Shown: piece by piece, positions 15,770 to 24,335 of the stretch
Layout: each line of letters begins with the position of its first letter
Numbering within the stretch: the first letter of the stretch is position 1
From: Streptomyces griseochromogenes
Lineage (GTDB): Bacteria > Actinomycetota > Actinomycetes > Streptomycetales > Streptomycetaceae
Length of the DNA: 64,000 nt
Assembly (NCBI RefSeq): GCF_001542625.1
Contig: NZ_CP016279.1
Span: forward strand, 7,130,001-7,194,000
Direction of reading: 5' to 3'
Position numbers and translations under genes: made by a program
Notes under the pieces: model-generated
Databases searched by the model: none
Told to the model about the DNA's origin: nothing
Seen by the model: the letters and a program-made list of their open reading frames with translations, nothing else

Positions 15770-16192
15770 TCAGGCGCGGGAGCGGCGGGAGAATTCGCAC
15801 CACTGGTTGTCGTCGGGGTCGCCGAGTACGGTGCGGAGGGCGATCGAGTCCGCCTTGCGGACGTAGTCCAGGTCGTAGAACTCCTCGCCGATCTTCAGGT
15901 CGAATGTCTGCGGGGTGCTCCCCTTGACCGCTGCGAAGAGGTACCAGGTCCCGTGGCCGGACGGCAGGCGCTTCACGGTTCCGGAGCCCGGCGCGAAGTC
16001 CACTGGGAAGTCCTGGACGGTGAAGGTGCGGTCCGCTTCGACCGTGAGCGTCGATCCGCAGTCGCTTGTCCAGTGGCCCACGACCTCCGCCGCCGTCACG
16101 TGCGGCAGCGCCTTCGGGGCACCACCACAGGCGCCGGCCAGCAGGGCGACCGCCGCGGCACACAGGGCGCTCGCCGTTTGGCTTCTCACCAC
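15770..16192 (-). CDS. putative lipoprotein, unknown function
   Basis: About 140 residues beginning at one of two adjacent GTG codons (16192 or 16189) with AGGAAG upstream. A short charged start, hydrophobic segment ALCAAAVALLAGAC and Cys form a signal peptide II with a slightly unusual lipobox (A-G-A-C). The mature part (HWTSDCGSTLTVEADRTFTVQDFPVDF ... GTWYLF ... DNQWCEFSR) looks like a small beta-rich extracellular domain with a probable Cys pair. Streptomyces have many such single-domain lipoproteins. I do not recognise a function. It is convergent with the MocR gene. Confidence 0.7.
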   Translation of the reverse strand: MVRSQTASALCAAAVALLAGACGGAPKALPHVTAAEVVGHWTSDCGSTLTVEADRTFTVQDFPVDFAPGSGTVKRLPSGHGTWYLFAAVKGSTPQTFDLKIGEEFYDLDYVRKADSIALRTVLGDPDDNQWCEFSRRSRA

Positions 16193-16337
16193 ATCCCACT
16201 TCCTGCACCGGCCCTGGCTGTCCAGAGCACGACAGCACAGCAATCAGACGTAGATCACCTGGCGTCCATGATATTCCTGGTCGGAATCGAGTCTCTGGTC
16301 GGATCTGGCATCTTGTACGAGCGGGTCGGGGCAGCGC

Positions 16338-16723
16338 TCAGGCTCTTCCGTCTCCGGTGCCCGCGGGTCCCGGTCCGGGCAGGAGGGCCTGGACGAGGTC
16401 CGTGTGCGAGGCAGCAGGGCCGGGCGGGGTCGCGAGTGCGGCGATGCTTGCGGCGAGGAAGGTGCGGCGGTGCATGTCGTCAGCTTCGGGATCCACGCGG
16501 ATGTCCTGCGTGCCGCGACCGCTCACCAGGCGGCTCACCTTGGACTGGTGATAGCCGAGCGCTGCGGCCATGTCCTGCTGTGAGCGCCGCCGTAACGCCC
16601 GTGCCTGGCGGATCTGTTCGCCGATCCGTCTGGCCGTCCAGCTGGCCGAGGAAGAGTGAGCACCCACTGTTCGCGGGAAATCCGCTCAGGCACGGGCGAG
16701 TCGCGGGCGGGGATGCCGGTCAT
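16338..16723 (-). pseudogene. frameshifted and truncated XRE regulator
   Basis: The ATG at 16723 overlaps the stop of the ABC exporter gene (ATGA) and begins MTGIPARDSPVPERISREQWVL. The reading frame then breaks, and the continuation in another frame is a good XRE helix-turn-helix: RRIGEQIRQARALRRRSQQD, AAALGYHQSKVSRLVSG. It ends after a MHRRTFLAASIAAL segment, the point where intact relatives continue into about 300 residues of TPR-like repeats. Frameshift plus loss of the C-terminal domain suggests a dead regulator once coupled to the exporter. A sequencing error could explain the frameshift but not the truncation. Confidence 0.65.
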
Positions 16724-18633
16724 GCGGTCTGCTCCTTCTCCGTCGCAGTGCGTGGTGTCGGGACAGCGCGGTCGTTCTGGAGGAGCCACAGCTCGCGGAA
16801 CAGGCCTGGAGCAGCGGTAAGTTCTTCGAAGGTTCCGGTCTGGATGATGCGGCCGTGGTCCAGGACCACGATGCGGTCGGCGACGGCCACATTGGCGAGC
16901 CGGTGTGTCACCAGGACGACGGCACGGTCCTGGGCGACGGTGCGGAGGCCGGTGAAGATGCGGTGTTCGGCTCGGGCATCGAGGGCGCTGGTGGGTTCGT
17001 CCATGACGAGGAGACCGGCGCAGCGGTGGAAGGCACGGGCGATGGCGATGCGCTGCCACTGACCGCCGGAGAGTTCGACGCCACCGAACCATTCGCGGGC
17101 CAGGAGAGTATCGAGGCCGCTGCGCAGGTCGGCTACAACTTCGTGGGCGCCGGAGTGTTCTGCGGCCTGGTGGACGGTGTGGTCACCGCCATGGGGCTGG
17201 CCGAGGGTGATGTTCTCCCGGGCTGAGAGGGGCCAGTGGGCGAAGTCCTGGGGGACGACGGCGGTCTGCTTCCACAGGGCGTCGGGGTCGAACTCTGCGG
17301 TGTTCCGGCCGTCCCAGGTGACGCGGCCTTCGGTGGGCAGGTAGAGACCAGTGAGGAGTTTGGACAGGGTGGTCTTCCCGGATCCGTTTTCGCCGACCAG
17401 GGCGAGGACTTCACCTCGCTGTACTTCCAGGGTGACGCCGTCCAGCGCGGGTTTGTCGGCGCCCGGGTAGGTGTAGGTGAGGTTTTCCGTCTTGACGACG
17501 TGTGGGGCCTGGGCGGTTTCGGTTCCGCGCTGCATGCGGTGTCCGCCGGCTTCTTCGATGAAGTCGGCCCAGTCGTCGAAGTAGAGGCCGGTACGGAACA
17601 GCTGGGTTCCGTAGCCGACGAGGCCGCGCAGGGAGGAGCCGACGGTGCGCAGGGCGAACACGGCGGTTCCGGTGGAGGCGACGGACATGTGGCCGGTCGC
17701 GAGGAGGAGGCCGAGAGCGCCCCACAGGGCGGCGGAGGCGATGCCACCCGCGAAGGCTCCGAGAAGAGCGTAGCGGGCGCCCTGATGGATGGCGCGGTCG
17801 GTGGAGGCGTCGACGCGGGCGCCGATCTTCCGGTACAGGTGGAGGAGGAAGTCGGCCATGGTGCCGGATCGGACTTGGTCGGCGACGTCCTTGTCCACGA
17901 TGTACCAGCGCAGCAGTCCGAGAGTGCGGCGTTCGGCGGCCATGGCCCGGCTGCTCTCGTACTGGACGCGGGCCCCTTTCATGCTGGCGATGCCCTGCGG
18001 GAGGACCGCGAGGACGATCAGCGGGAGCAGCAGGGGGTGCAGGAGGGTGAGGACGGACGCGGCGGCGATGATGGAGGCGAGGCAGGCCATGAGCTGCTGC
18101 GACTCGGTGATGAGGTCTTTCGCGACGTCGGCGCCCCGGTCTGCGTTCTCCCAGCTGTCGTTGAATCCGGGCTGGTCGTAGGCGGTCAGCTCGGCTGCCA
18201 CCGCGGCGTTCATCATCTCCAGTTCGGCCTCCCGGGACAGGCGCGGGGAGAGACGGCTGGAGATGTTGACGATCGCGATGGCGAGGAGAGCGCGTGCGCC
18301 GGCCGCGATGGCGAGGACGCTGATGGCGGGCAGGGCGCTGGTGAGGCGGTCCTGGATGTGGCCGGAGGCGATCAGTGCGGTGATGGTGCTGGTGGTGGCG
18401 ACCAGCCCGAAGGCCTCCAGCGCGGCCGAGAGGGCCTGGCAGGCGAGGAGGACGACCACGCTGGTGCGGTCGATGCGCCAGGCGAGGGTGAGGGCGCGGC
18501 GTACGAGCTCGGGCAGGCGCCGAGCCATGGACCAGGTGGTGACCTTGTTCCGTGCGAACACGGTTGCGGTCGTGGACCGGAACCGAAGCTCCTCGTCAGG
18601 TTTGTCGGTATCACTTCCAGTGGTCAACGGCAC
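16720..18633 (-). CDS. ABC transporter, fused membrane and ATP-binding domains
   Basis: A 637-residue exporter half-transporter. About five to six membrane segments in residues 50-310 precede an ATPase domain with Walker A GENGSGKTT, Q-loop VVPQDF, signature LSGGQWQRIAIARA, Walker B LLVMDEPTSALD and H-loop VTHR, all intact. GTG at 18633 is assumed, but GGAG abuts it too closely, so a downstream start (for example M36) is possible. As a half-transporter it should form a homodimer. It is translationally coupled to a broken XRE regulator. Related exporters occur in peptide, RiPP and drug export loci, but no substrate gene is adjacent. Confidence 0.85.
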   Translation of the reverse strand: MPLTTGSDTDKPDEELRFRSTTATVFARNKVTTWSMARRLPELVRRALTLAWRIDRTSVVVLLACQALSAALEAFGLVATTSTITALIASGHIQDRLTSALPAISVLAIAAGARALLAIAIVNISSRLSPRLSREAELEMMNAAVAAELTAYDQPGFNDSWENADRGADVAKDLITESQQLMACLASIIAAASVLTLLHPLLLPLIVLAVLPQGIASMKGARVQYESSRAMAAERRTLGLLRWYIVDKDVADQVRSGTMADFLLHLYRKIGARVDASTDRAIHQGARYALLGAFAGGIASAALWGALGLLLATGHMSVASTGTAVFALRTVGSSLRGLVGYGTQLFRTGLYFDDWADFIEEAGGHRMQRGTETAQAPHVVKTENLTYTYPGADKPALDGVTLEVQRGEVLALVGENGSGKTTLSKLLTGLYLPTEGRVTWDGRNTAEFDPDALWKQTAVVPQDFAHWPLSARENITLGQPHGGDHTVHQAAEHSGAHEVVADLRSGLDTLLAREWFGGVELSGGQWQRIAIARAFHRCAGLLVMDEPTSALDARAEHRIFTGLRTVAQDRAVVLVTHRLANVAVADRIVVLDHGRIIQTGTFEELTAAPGLFRELWLLQNDRAVPTPRTATEKEQTA

Positions 18634-19103
18634 CTCCGGGGAATGTGAGAGATCAAGACTGCCGGGGGCTCGGGCGTGGCGGGGCCTGGTTCGGAGTCCT
18701 TCACTCGAACGTGTGGACGCTCTTCGTACCGCATAACTCGCTCTTTTTACTGGCGAGTTGGACAGTTCCCCGAGGAAGCGCTGTCCCGGCTTCAGGTAGT
18801 ACGGTGACCCGCCGCTCTTCGCAGATCTTGGTTGGTCGACGTCGGTCGCCGTCAGGGCGGTCAGGTCGACGGTACGTCCGAGGATGGTGGCGCTCTCGCG
18901 TCGCTGGGCTGCCCGACAGAGAAGAGGGAGAACGTCGTAGGCGGCCCTTCCGTTGCCTTCGCGGGTGAGGAGCCCTGACGAGCGGCATGAGGGACATCAC
19001 AGCGATGGCCTGGGGCAGTTCGGAAGCGATGAGAGCGGCGTAGTCGCAGGCTCCGCAGGCGCGGCCCACCAGATCGCGTCGGGCCGGGCGGTACGACGGT
19101 CGC
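18634..19103. other. 470-base gap upstream of the ABC exporter
   Basis: Must contain the promoter of the minus-strand exporter; no strong -10/-35 pair stood out. A minus frame near 19080-18965 (ACGACDYAALIASELPQAIAVMSLMPL) looks protein-like but has no start and no name I recognise. It may be a decayed gene. Confidence 0.35.
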
Positions 19104-19897
19104 ATGGTCCGTGACTGGCGCTCGGGGCGTGTCCGATGGGCAAACGAGGCCACACGCACAGCACTTGAGGATGTGACAGGGCTACCCATCACCGCATCAA
19201 GGTTCGCGCCTGGGGGCCGGACTCCGTCCGTCCCAGCCCCACCGCAGCGGGAGGACCCCGACGACATGCACCGCCGCACCCTCTTCACCGGCGCAGCAGC
19301 CACGGCATCCAGAACGCGGGCACAGCTGGCCAGCGCGTACGCGGCGACCTCTACGCCTCCGCAGCGGCGTTCCGCTGCCCCCGCGCCGGAACCCTGTACC
19401 GGCACATGGGACGTCCGGCCGATGCACTCGCCGCGAACGACGTTGCCGGGTACCTGGGCATCACGCGCAGCGACCCCCTGTTCGCTTCCCTCGGGCCGGC
19501 CCGGCAGATGGCCATTCACGGCGTATCCCAGGACCGCAGCAGCCTCCGCCGCGCCTTCGACCAGGCGCAGGACGCCATGGAACGCGCCGAGCCCGGCGCC
19601 TACGGGCCCGTACGGCTGACAGCCTTCTACGACGAGGCCGAGCTGCATTCGCTCGCACTCTCGGCCTACCTGGCGCTCGGGGACCACTCCACAGCCGAAT
19701 ACCACGCCCACCAGGGCCCAGCCACACTGCGCCCGTACATGCTCCGGTCCCGGGCCATCGCCACCAGTCGCCTCACGCACACCCAGCTCGCCCGGGGAGA
19801 AGCCGACACCGCGACGGCGACCGCGATGAAGGTCCCGACGGACGCCGCGCCCCATCATGCCCGGGTCTCCTCCTCGCCGAGATCGGCATGGACATGA
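19104..19897 (+). pseudogene. XRE/TPR-type regulator remnant with several frameshifts
   Basis: Three frames must be joined to read a family of Streptomyces XRE regulators with TPR-like repeats: VRDWRSGRVRWANEATRTAL and MHRRTLFTGAAA (from 19104), then GQRVRGDLYASAAAFR, then GRPADALAANDVAGYL, DPLFASLGPARQMAIHG, TAFYDEAELHSLALSAYLALGDHSTAEYH (19406-19897). The N-terminal helix-turn-helix is missing and the middle is compressed by deletions. It is a decayed gene, a different copy of the family truncated at 16.3-16.7 kb. Confidence 0.65.
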
Positions 19898-20426
19898 GCC
19901 GCTTCCCCAGCGCGGCTCACCAGGCCTCGCGGGCCGGGATGTGCCCGGGCAAGGACACCTCCGGCAAGTCCCGTCCCGGTGATCCGTGGCTGAAAGGAGT
20001 ACTCGGGCTCGCAACTTCATCCGACGAACCGGCCGGGCTCGGCAGACACGGCGTCCGGTCAGCCGGCTCAACATGCTCGGTTATCAAGTGTCCCTCCGAT
20101 CAACAGAAGCGGTCTGACCTGCGCGGGCGGTTGATTTTCGAATCAGACTCCGCCGACCTGGGGGTCCGAACCAGGTCTGCCCCAGGTTCAGGTGCGCGGT
20201 GCAAGCAGCAGCGATCGCAATCCCTACGATGCCGAACACCCCTTCGATGAGCCCTGACGCGCGCTCCGCGCCTGCTCAGCCTGACTCGCCTCGGAAGCCC
20301 CAAAGCGCAACGAAGTACGCGGTACGGCAACGAAGTACAGCAGCCCCGGCAACCGGCAGTGCCCCGCACCGGCCCTGATGAGCTTCCCGGCAGCCTGTAT
20401 GACCTTCAATGACCGATCCCTGTAGA
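19898..20426. other. decayed or empty stretch before the tRNA-like fragment
   Basis: No gene recognised on either strand. Codon bias is weak compared with flanking genes, consistent with the surrounding decay. Confidence 0.4.
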
Positions 20427-20517
20427 ACTACGGATCAGAAGATCGCTGACATCGACGACGGGCTCGGATCGAAATCCCGAAGCGGTGTCACCAGGTTCGA
20501 ATCCTGCCGGCGCCACC
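20427..20517 (+). other. tRNA-like fragments (possible worn attachment site)
   Basis: Bases 20492-20517 read as a tRNA 3' end: T-arm CAGG-TTCGAAT-CCTG, acceptor strand, and ACC. The bases just before (GTGTCAC) resemble a variable loop. At 20427-20441, ACTACGGATCAGAAG resembles the anticodon arm of an Arg(ACG) tRNA. The 5' acceptor strand expected for this 3' end (GGCGCCG) is absent, so it is not a complete tRNA gene. A 3' tRNA fragment is the classic residue of integration into a tRNA gene. A terminator follows directly. Confidence 0.4.
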
Positions 20518-20523
20518 GAAGAA

Positions 20524-20571
20524 AAGGGCCGACTCGGGAGGGGTTTCCTCCAGGCCGGCCCTTCGCTGTTT
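20524..20571 (+). terminator. intrinsic terminator after the tRNA-like fragment
   Basis: AAGGGCCG (20524-20531) pairs with CGGCCCTT (20556-20563), with an inner GGAGG/CCTCC helix, and CGCTGTTT follows. It lies 7 bases after the tRNA-like 3' end, where a tRNA gene terminator is expected, and is convergent with the minus-strand beta-helix gene. Confidence 0.7.
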
Positions 20572-20606
20572 CAGGGGTCGCCGCACACGTCTGCTCGATG
20601 CGTGTG

Positions 20607-21794
20607 TCAGTCGGGCTTGACGACGGCCGTTGCCTTGAATCCGCAGCACTGGATTTCGCGGACGGGCGCGACGGACGTCCTGCGGATCCGGTCGTGGCGG
20701 AGGATGCCGGTGGTGTCGACCGCGTCGGCGATGACGCCGATGCCCACCTGGCCGCCGCTGATGACGTTGTGGGCGGTTGTGCCGTCACCGTCCTGGATGG
20801 CGATCCCGAAGAACCGGTTGTCGATCAGCCGGTTGTGTCTGATCTGGCAGCAGTTCGGGCTGAAGACCTGGTAGATGCCGATGTCGGCGTCGGAGACCTG
20901 GTTGTGGGAGATCTGGGTGCCTGACGCGGTGCCGATGGCGCCGATACCGGAGGACTGGAACTCGTTGATCGGATCCCCACCACACCCGGGGAAGGTGCAC
21001 ACGGCATGCGAGACCAGGTTGCCGGTCACCGTGGCCACCGCGCCCCCGACGACGATGCCGGCCTGGACGGCCGGGATCTGAGCACCGCCGGTGACGACAT
21101 TGTTCTTCGCGATCACCCGTGAGGGCGTACCCTCGCTGGGTCCATTGAAATTGAAACCGTCGGTCTGGTAGCGGGTGACCACGACACGGGTGATCCGCCC
21201 GGACGCAGTACTGCCGGCCGCGCCGTCCACCTGGATGAAGTCCGGCAGCCCGATGGTCACTCCCCGGCCGAATGCCTGATCGGCCGGACAGGACGGGGCG
21301 GGCAGCATGTCGATGACGCGGGATTGTGACAGGTCGAGGCTCGAGGACTGAAGGGCCGTAATGCCGCTGGCAAGCTGCCCGCACGGCACCGGCCCGGTCA
21401 CGGTGAAGCCGGACATGCGGACGTGGGCGCCGTGGGCGATCCGCACGACGGAGGTCACCGGCACGCCATGGCGCACGTCCTGAGCGAAGGGGGTCAGCTG
21501 CGCCGGCGACTTGATGACCGGTGAGCCGTTGCCGACACCCTTGAGCTTGAGGTCCTTGCCGCTGACGACGACCTGTTCGGTGTAAGTTCCGCCCTGGACG
21601 AGGATGGTGTCACCCGAGGCAGCCGCGTCCACCGCCGCCTGAATCGTGCGGTAGTCACGCGGCACGACCAGCGTCGAAGCCGCATGGGCGGCAGGGGCGA
21701 TGCCAACCATGGCACCCAGCGTCGCCAGGACCGACAGAACGACAAGGACGCCTCTCGTACCCAGTTTCTCTGACGTCTGCAAAGCACCCTTCAT
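20607..21794 (-). CDS. secreted right-handed parallel beta-helix protein
   Basis: 395 residues with a long Sec signal peptide (cleavage near AAHA-AS, about residue 38). The mature protein starts STLVVPRDYRTIQAAVDAAASGDTILVQGGTYTEQVVV, the standard opening of pectin-lyase-like or NosD-type beta-helices. It continues with repeating rungs (ITALQSSSLDLSQS, VIAKNNVVTGG, QISHNQVSDADIGIY, QIRHNRLIDNRFFGIAIQDGDGTTAHNVI). Several Cys (CPADQ, CTFPGCGG, NCCQ, QCC) may form extracellular disulfides. Start ATG at 21794 follows AAGGAG. No catalytic residues can be assigned; polysaccharide binding or cleavage is typical of the fold. Confidence 0.85.
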   Translation of the reverse strand: MKGALQTSEKLGTRGVLVVLSVLATLGAMVGIAPAAHAASTLVVPRDYRTIQAAVDAAASGDTILVQGGTYTEQVVVSGKDLKLKGVGNGSPVIKSPAQLTPFAQDVRHGVPVTSVVRIAHGAHVRMSGFTVTGPVPCGQLASGITALQSSSLDLSQSRVIDMLPAPSCPADQAFGRGVTIGLPDFIQVDGAAGSTASGRITRVVVTRYQTDGFNFNGPSEGTPSRVIAKNNVVTGGAQIPAVQAGIVVGGAVATVTGNLVSHAVCTFPGCGGDPINEFQSSGIGAIGTASGTQISHNQVSDADIGIYQVFSPNCCQIRHNRLIDNRFFGIAIQDGDGTTAHNVISGGQVGIGVIADAVDTTGILRHDRIRRTSVAPVREIQCCGFKATAVVKPD

Positions 21795-22212
21795 GGAACT
21801 CCTTGTTCATTACATGGGCGAACTGAACAAAACTACCAATCTCTACCCAAAGGGATTTCGAGCGGCGCGCCATGTGATCCGAGCAAGGCGTTGTCCTTGT
21901 GTGGAATGTGCCGGACAGGAGGGGCACAGGAGCCTGCTTGCAGGACAGCGGCGATACGGCAGCCCCAACAACCGACCATGCCATACCGACCCGCGTGCGC
22001 TTGGAGCTCTCGTCCCGCAGGCTGTGCGCCCTACCCGCTGCCTGCATGGCAGCGCACGTTGGGGTGCCGACCCCTGAAACGAATTACCGGGGGGGACGGC
22101 GGGTGAGTGGAAACAAGGGAAGTGCGGTTGGCCGACGTCGACGGGGGACGTTGCCAGAACAGAACGATGAAGGGAGGGGCCGGAATTCGCCGCCACAGTC
22201 CCGTCACATGCA
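21795..22212. other. gap upstream of the beta-helix gene
   Basis: Contains the promoter of the minus-strand beta-helix gene, within a locally AT-rich patch at about 21800-21850. No gene recognised up to repeat B. Confidence 0.4.
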
Positions 22213-22289
22213 TCAGCCGTGGAAGCTCAGCCGCACCTGACGGTTGGGGTTGTCCCTGTTCGTGTCCTCCAACCTCCGTTAAGACAACC
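22213..22289 (-). repeat. orphan yjbQ 3'-end repeat, copy B
   Basis: Minus-strand translation gives EDTNRDNPNRQVRLSFHG then stop, matching the YjbQ C-terminus. The upstream bases (GTCTTAACGGAGGTTGGAGG) match copies A and C, not intact yjbQ. No other yjbQ coding sequence is present here. Confidence 0.75.
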
Positions 22290-22363
22290 CTCACCATAGA
22301 CGCGGGCTTGCCCGGCGAAAGAGCCACTGCTACCACGCCCCCGCCCAGTGCCTCCAGCTCGCC

Positions 22364-22705
22364 CCCGGCGCGCATGCCGCCGACGGCCACGGCGTAGTGG
22401 TCCGCGGTGGAGCCGGGGAGCCGCACCACCCGGTGGTTGGGGATGTTGGCGGACGCCACCACGTAGTCCAGCTCGCGGCCGTTGTCCTGGGTGGGCAGAC
22501 CGGAGTTGTAGAGGTGGGCGCCGGGAGGAAGGGCGAAGCGTCGCGGCTCGTTGTTGAAGTCGGCCCCCACGGTCCACGACCGGCCGGGCACCTGGTTCAC
22601 GAAGGCCGCGATCCGGGCGAGCATCACGTCCGACTCGTTGGTCGGGTTCTGACGACCGGTGGGCCGGGCATGGAAGGAACTGGCGTGCACGGCGTTCCGG
22701 CACGC
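22364..22705 (-). pseudogene. CdtB-like endonuclease/exonuclease/phosphatase family, C-terminal remnant
   Basis: The minus strand reads RNAVHASSFHARPTGRQNP, MLARIAAFVNQVPGRSWTVGADFNNEPRRF, and ELDYVVAS ... STADHYAVAVGG. This is the C-terminal third of EEP-fold nucleases of the cytolethal-distending-toxin B type: a metal-binding GADFNxEP motif, the family's ELDYVV segment and the SDHxxV catalytic His segment (here ADHYAV). Everything upstream is lost, and the frame abuts a THEP1-like fragment on the other strand. Clearly a truncated gene. Confidence 0.6.
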
Positions 22706-22865
22706 GGTCGACGCGCTGTTCGTCGCAGAGGTCGACGTCGTCGCCACGGTCCACACGCACCTCACCGACGCCCTCGAGCGGCGCACCGACATCGAGGTCG
22801 TCCAGCTCACTCCGGCAAACCGGGACGCCCTGCCGGGGGAACTCGCGGCCCGGCTGCAGCAGCCC
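22677..22865 (+). pseudogene. THEP1-like NTPase, C-terminal remnant
   Basis: The plus frame ELACTAFRHAVDALFVAEVDVVATVHTHLTDALERRTDIEVVQLTPANRDALPGELAARLQQ resembles the end of nucleoside-triphosphatase THEP1-family proteins ('F..AV..LF...VPVVATVH....D.L..R.D.E.V.LT..NRD.LP..LA..L'). The Walker A and B regions are absent upstream, where the CdtB-like fragment begins on the other strand. Family assignment is from memory of the pattern and is moderate. Confidence 0.4.
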
Positions 22866-22925
22866 CGGACGCACGAGCAAGGCGCAGTTGAGCAAAGTCG
22901 AGCGAGACATCGAGGCACCCAGCCG

Positions 22926-23084
22926 TGAATGCCTCCGACCTGGTCCGTCACCGCCGGACTCACCCTGTCCTACAGCTCCGGCGTGGTCGAGGGCCACGTC
23001 TCAAGAGTAAAGCTCCTCAAAGGGGGCATGTACGGCCACGCATCCTTCGCACTCCTTCGAGCTCGGATTCTCACCCCACCGTGA
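22926..23084 (+). mobile_element. ISL3-family transposase, C-terminal remnant
   Basis: The frame reads WSVTAGLTLSYSSGVVEG, HVSRVKLLKGGMYGHASF, ALLRARILTPP, stop. ISL3 transposases end with 'LPYSSGVVEGHVNRIKMLKRQMYGRANFDLLRKRVL'; the Glu in VVEG is the last residue of the DDE triad. Only the final 50 residues survive. Confidence 0.75.
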
Positions 23085-23104
23085 TGCCGGCCCCCTGCCA
23101 AAAC

Positions 23105-23749
23105 TCAGCTTTGGGTATGAGGAGATTCGTTGCGCAGCCTCCAGATCTCCTTCCATTGCCGGGCGTGGTCGGCTGCCAACAGCGGGTCGGGCGCGTCGGC
23201 CCGCTGCACCGCGAGGCTGACCCCGCATTCCCTGCACAGCTGATGGGTCCGGTAGACGCCGTCGTGCCAGACGCTGGTGTTGTCCCGGTTTCCGCATACT
23301 CGGCACGTCAGCGCAGGAGCTTCATCGGGCGGGACCGTCGAACGGAGCACCCGCTCGACGACCACTGGCAGCGGCTCGTCGGGATGGAGTGTCGGCTCGG
23401 GACAGTAGGCGATGTTCCCCCATCCGCGCTGCCAGCCTCGCCAGGACTCGTCTGCTTTCACCTGCCGGAAGCCACGTGCTTTGTCCGCTCGGCGACTGTT
23501 GGCATAGGCACGTTCGTCAGCGAGCCAGAGCTGTCGGGCATGGTGCAACTCCTCGACGGCGCGTATGAGCGAGCTCGGATCCCTCTCCAGATTCTTGGGA
23601 ATCGCCGCGCTGAGGCAGAGGTGGTGATACGTGGCTCGGAAGCCGTAGGGCGCGAAGTGAACGAGGCAAGACCGCAGATTCGTATGCCGAACGCGCGTGG
23701 GCAGGCCCTCGTCGTAGACCCGTCTACGGTGCGTGTTGAAGCTGCTCAT
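23105..23749 (-). CDS. hypothetical protein with C-terminal zinc ribbon
   Basis: 214 residues starting at ATG 23749, with a weak ribosome site (CCTGGG). The N-terminal two thirds are Arg/His-rich and look helical (LIRAVEELHHARQLWLADERAYANSRRADKARGF). Residues about 148-176 carry CRVCGNRDNTSVWHDGVYRTHQLCRECG, a four-Cys zinc ribbon with 21 residues between the CxxC pairs. I do not recognise the family. Surrounded by decayed genes, yet its frame is intact with normal codon use, so it is probably expressed. It may bind nucleic acid through the ribbon. Confidence 0.55.
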   Translation of the reverse strand: MSSFNTHRRRVYDEGLPTRVRHTNLRSCLVHFAPYGFRATYHHLCLSAAIPKNLERDPSSLIRAVEELHHARQLWLADERAYANSRRADKARGFRQVKADESWRGWQRGWGNIAYCPEPTLHPDEPLPVVVERVLRSTVPPDEAPALTCRVCGNRDNTSVWHDGVYRTHQLCRECGVSLAVQRADAPDPLLAADHARQWKEIWRLRNESPHTQS

Positions 23750-23835
23750 CCCAGGACGCTACGGCCTGCCGAGCAAGGATCGCACTTCACCCCTGCGTTC
23801 CCCGGCGCGTTGCGGTTCGACGGGCTGCCGCCGCT

Positions 23836-24177
23836 TTGCCCGACCCCGCCCGGCTGCCGTGGTGGAAGCAGCCGGGTTCACCTGTGCTGCGCACCCAGTT
23901 GCCGCGAACCGGCTTGCCGCTGGCCGACTTCCGTTTCTCCCAGGATGAGAACGAGGGCACGGTTCAGGAGGTGGCCGACGGCTCCAGCAGTACGTCGGAC
24001 TGGGTGCCGACCCTGGTCGGCTACCTGTACGTCTCCGTGACCGACTCCACCGCGTTCAGTCCCACCGATACGATGCCGCTTTCCAGCCGCGCGAAGCTGA
24101 TGATGAGAGTGGAGAGCATCTCGGCCCTGCTGGCTTCTCTCCTGGTCATTGCGCGCGCGGTGAGCATCCTCCACTAG
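23836..24177 (+). pseudogene. DUF1345/ion-channel-like membrane protein, C-terminal remnant
   Basis: The frame ends with DWVPTLVGYLYVSVTDSTAFSPTDTMPLSSRAKLMMRVESISALLASLLVIARAVSIL, closely like actinobacterial two-helix channel-type proteins ('DYLYVSFTNATAFSPTD.MPLS.WAK..M..QS..SL....LVIARAVNIL'), where TAFSPTD is the pore-region signature. The part before (ADFRFSQDENEG) still fits, but the first membrane helices are absent, so this is a 5'-truncated gene. Confidence 0.5.
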
Positions 24178-24335
24178 GGGCGCGCGAGTCCTCTGCGGAG
24201 CAGTGCCGACGCGGGTAGAGGCCGGGGCCGACGAAGGTGCCCGAAAGAGATTCTCCGGGTTTCTGTCACATCTGCGTGTGCTGGTCCGTCAGTGCAGTGA
24301 AGTCGCTGATCAGACGGATGTGAAGGAGTGCAGTC

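Noticed and set aside
20415..20517. Complete tRNA gene
   Set aside because: The T-arm and acceptor 3' strand are present, but no matching 5' acceptor strand or D-arm lies at the right distance.
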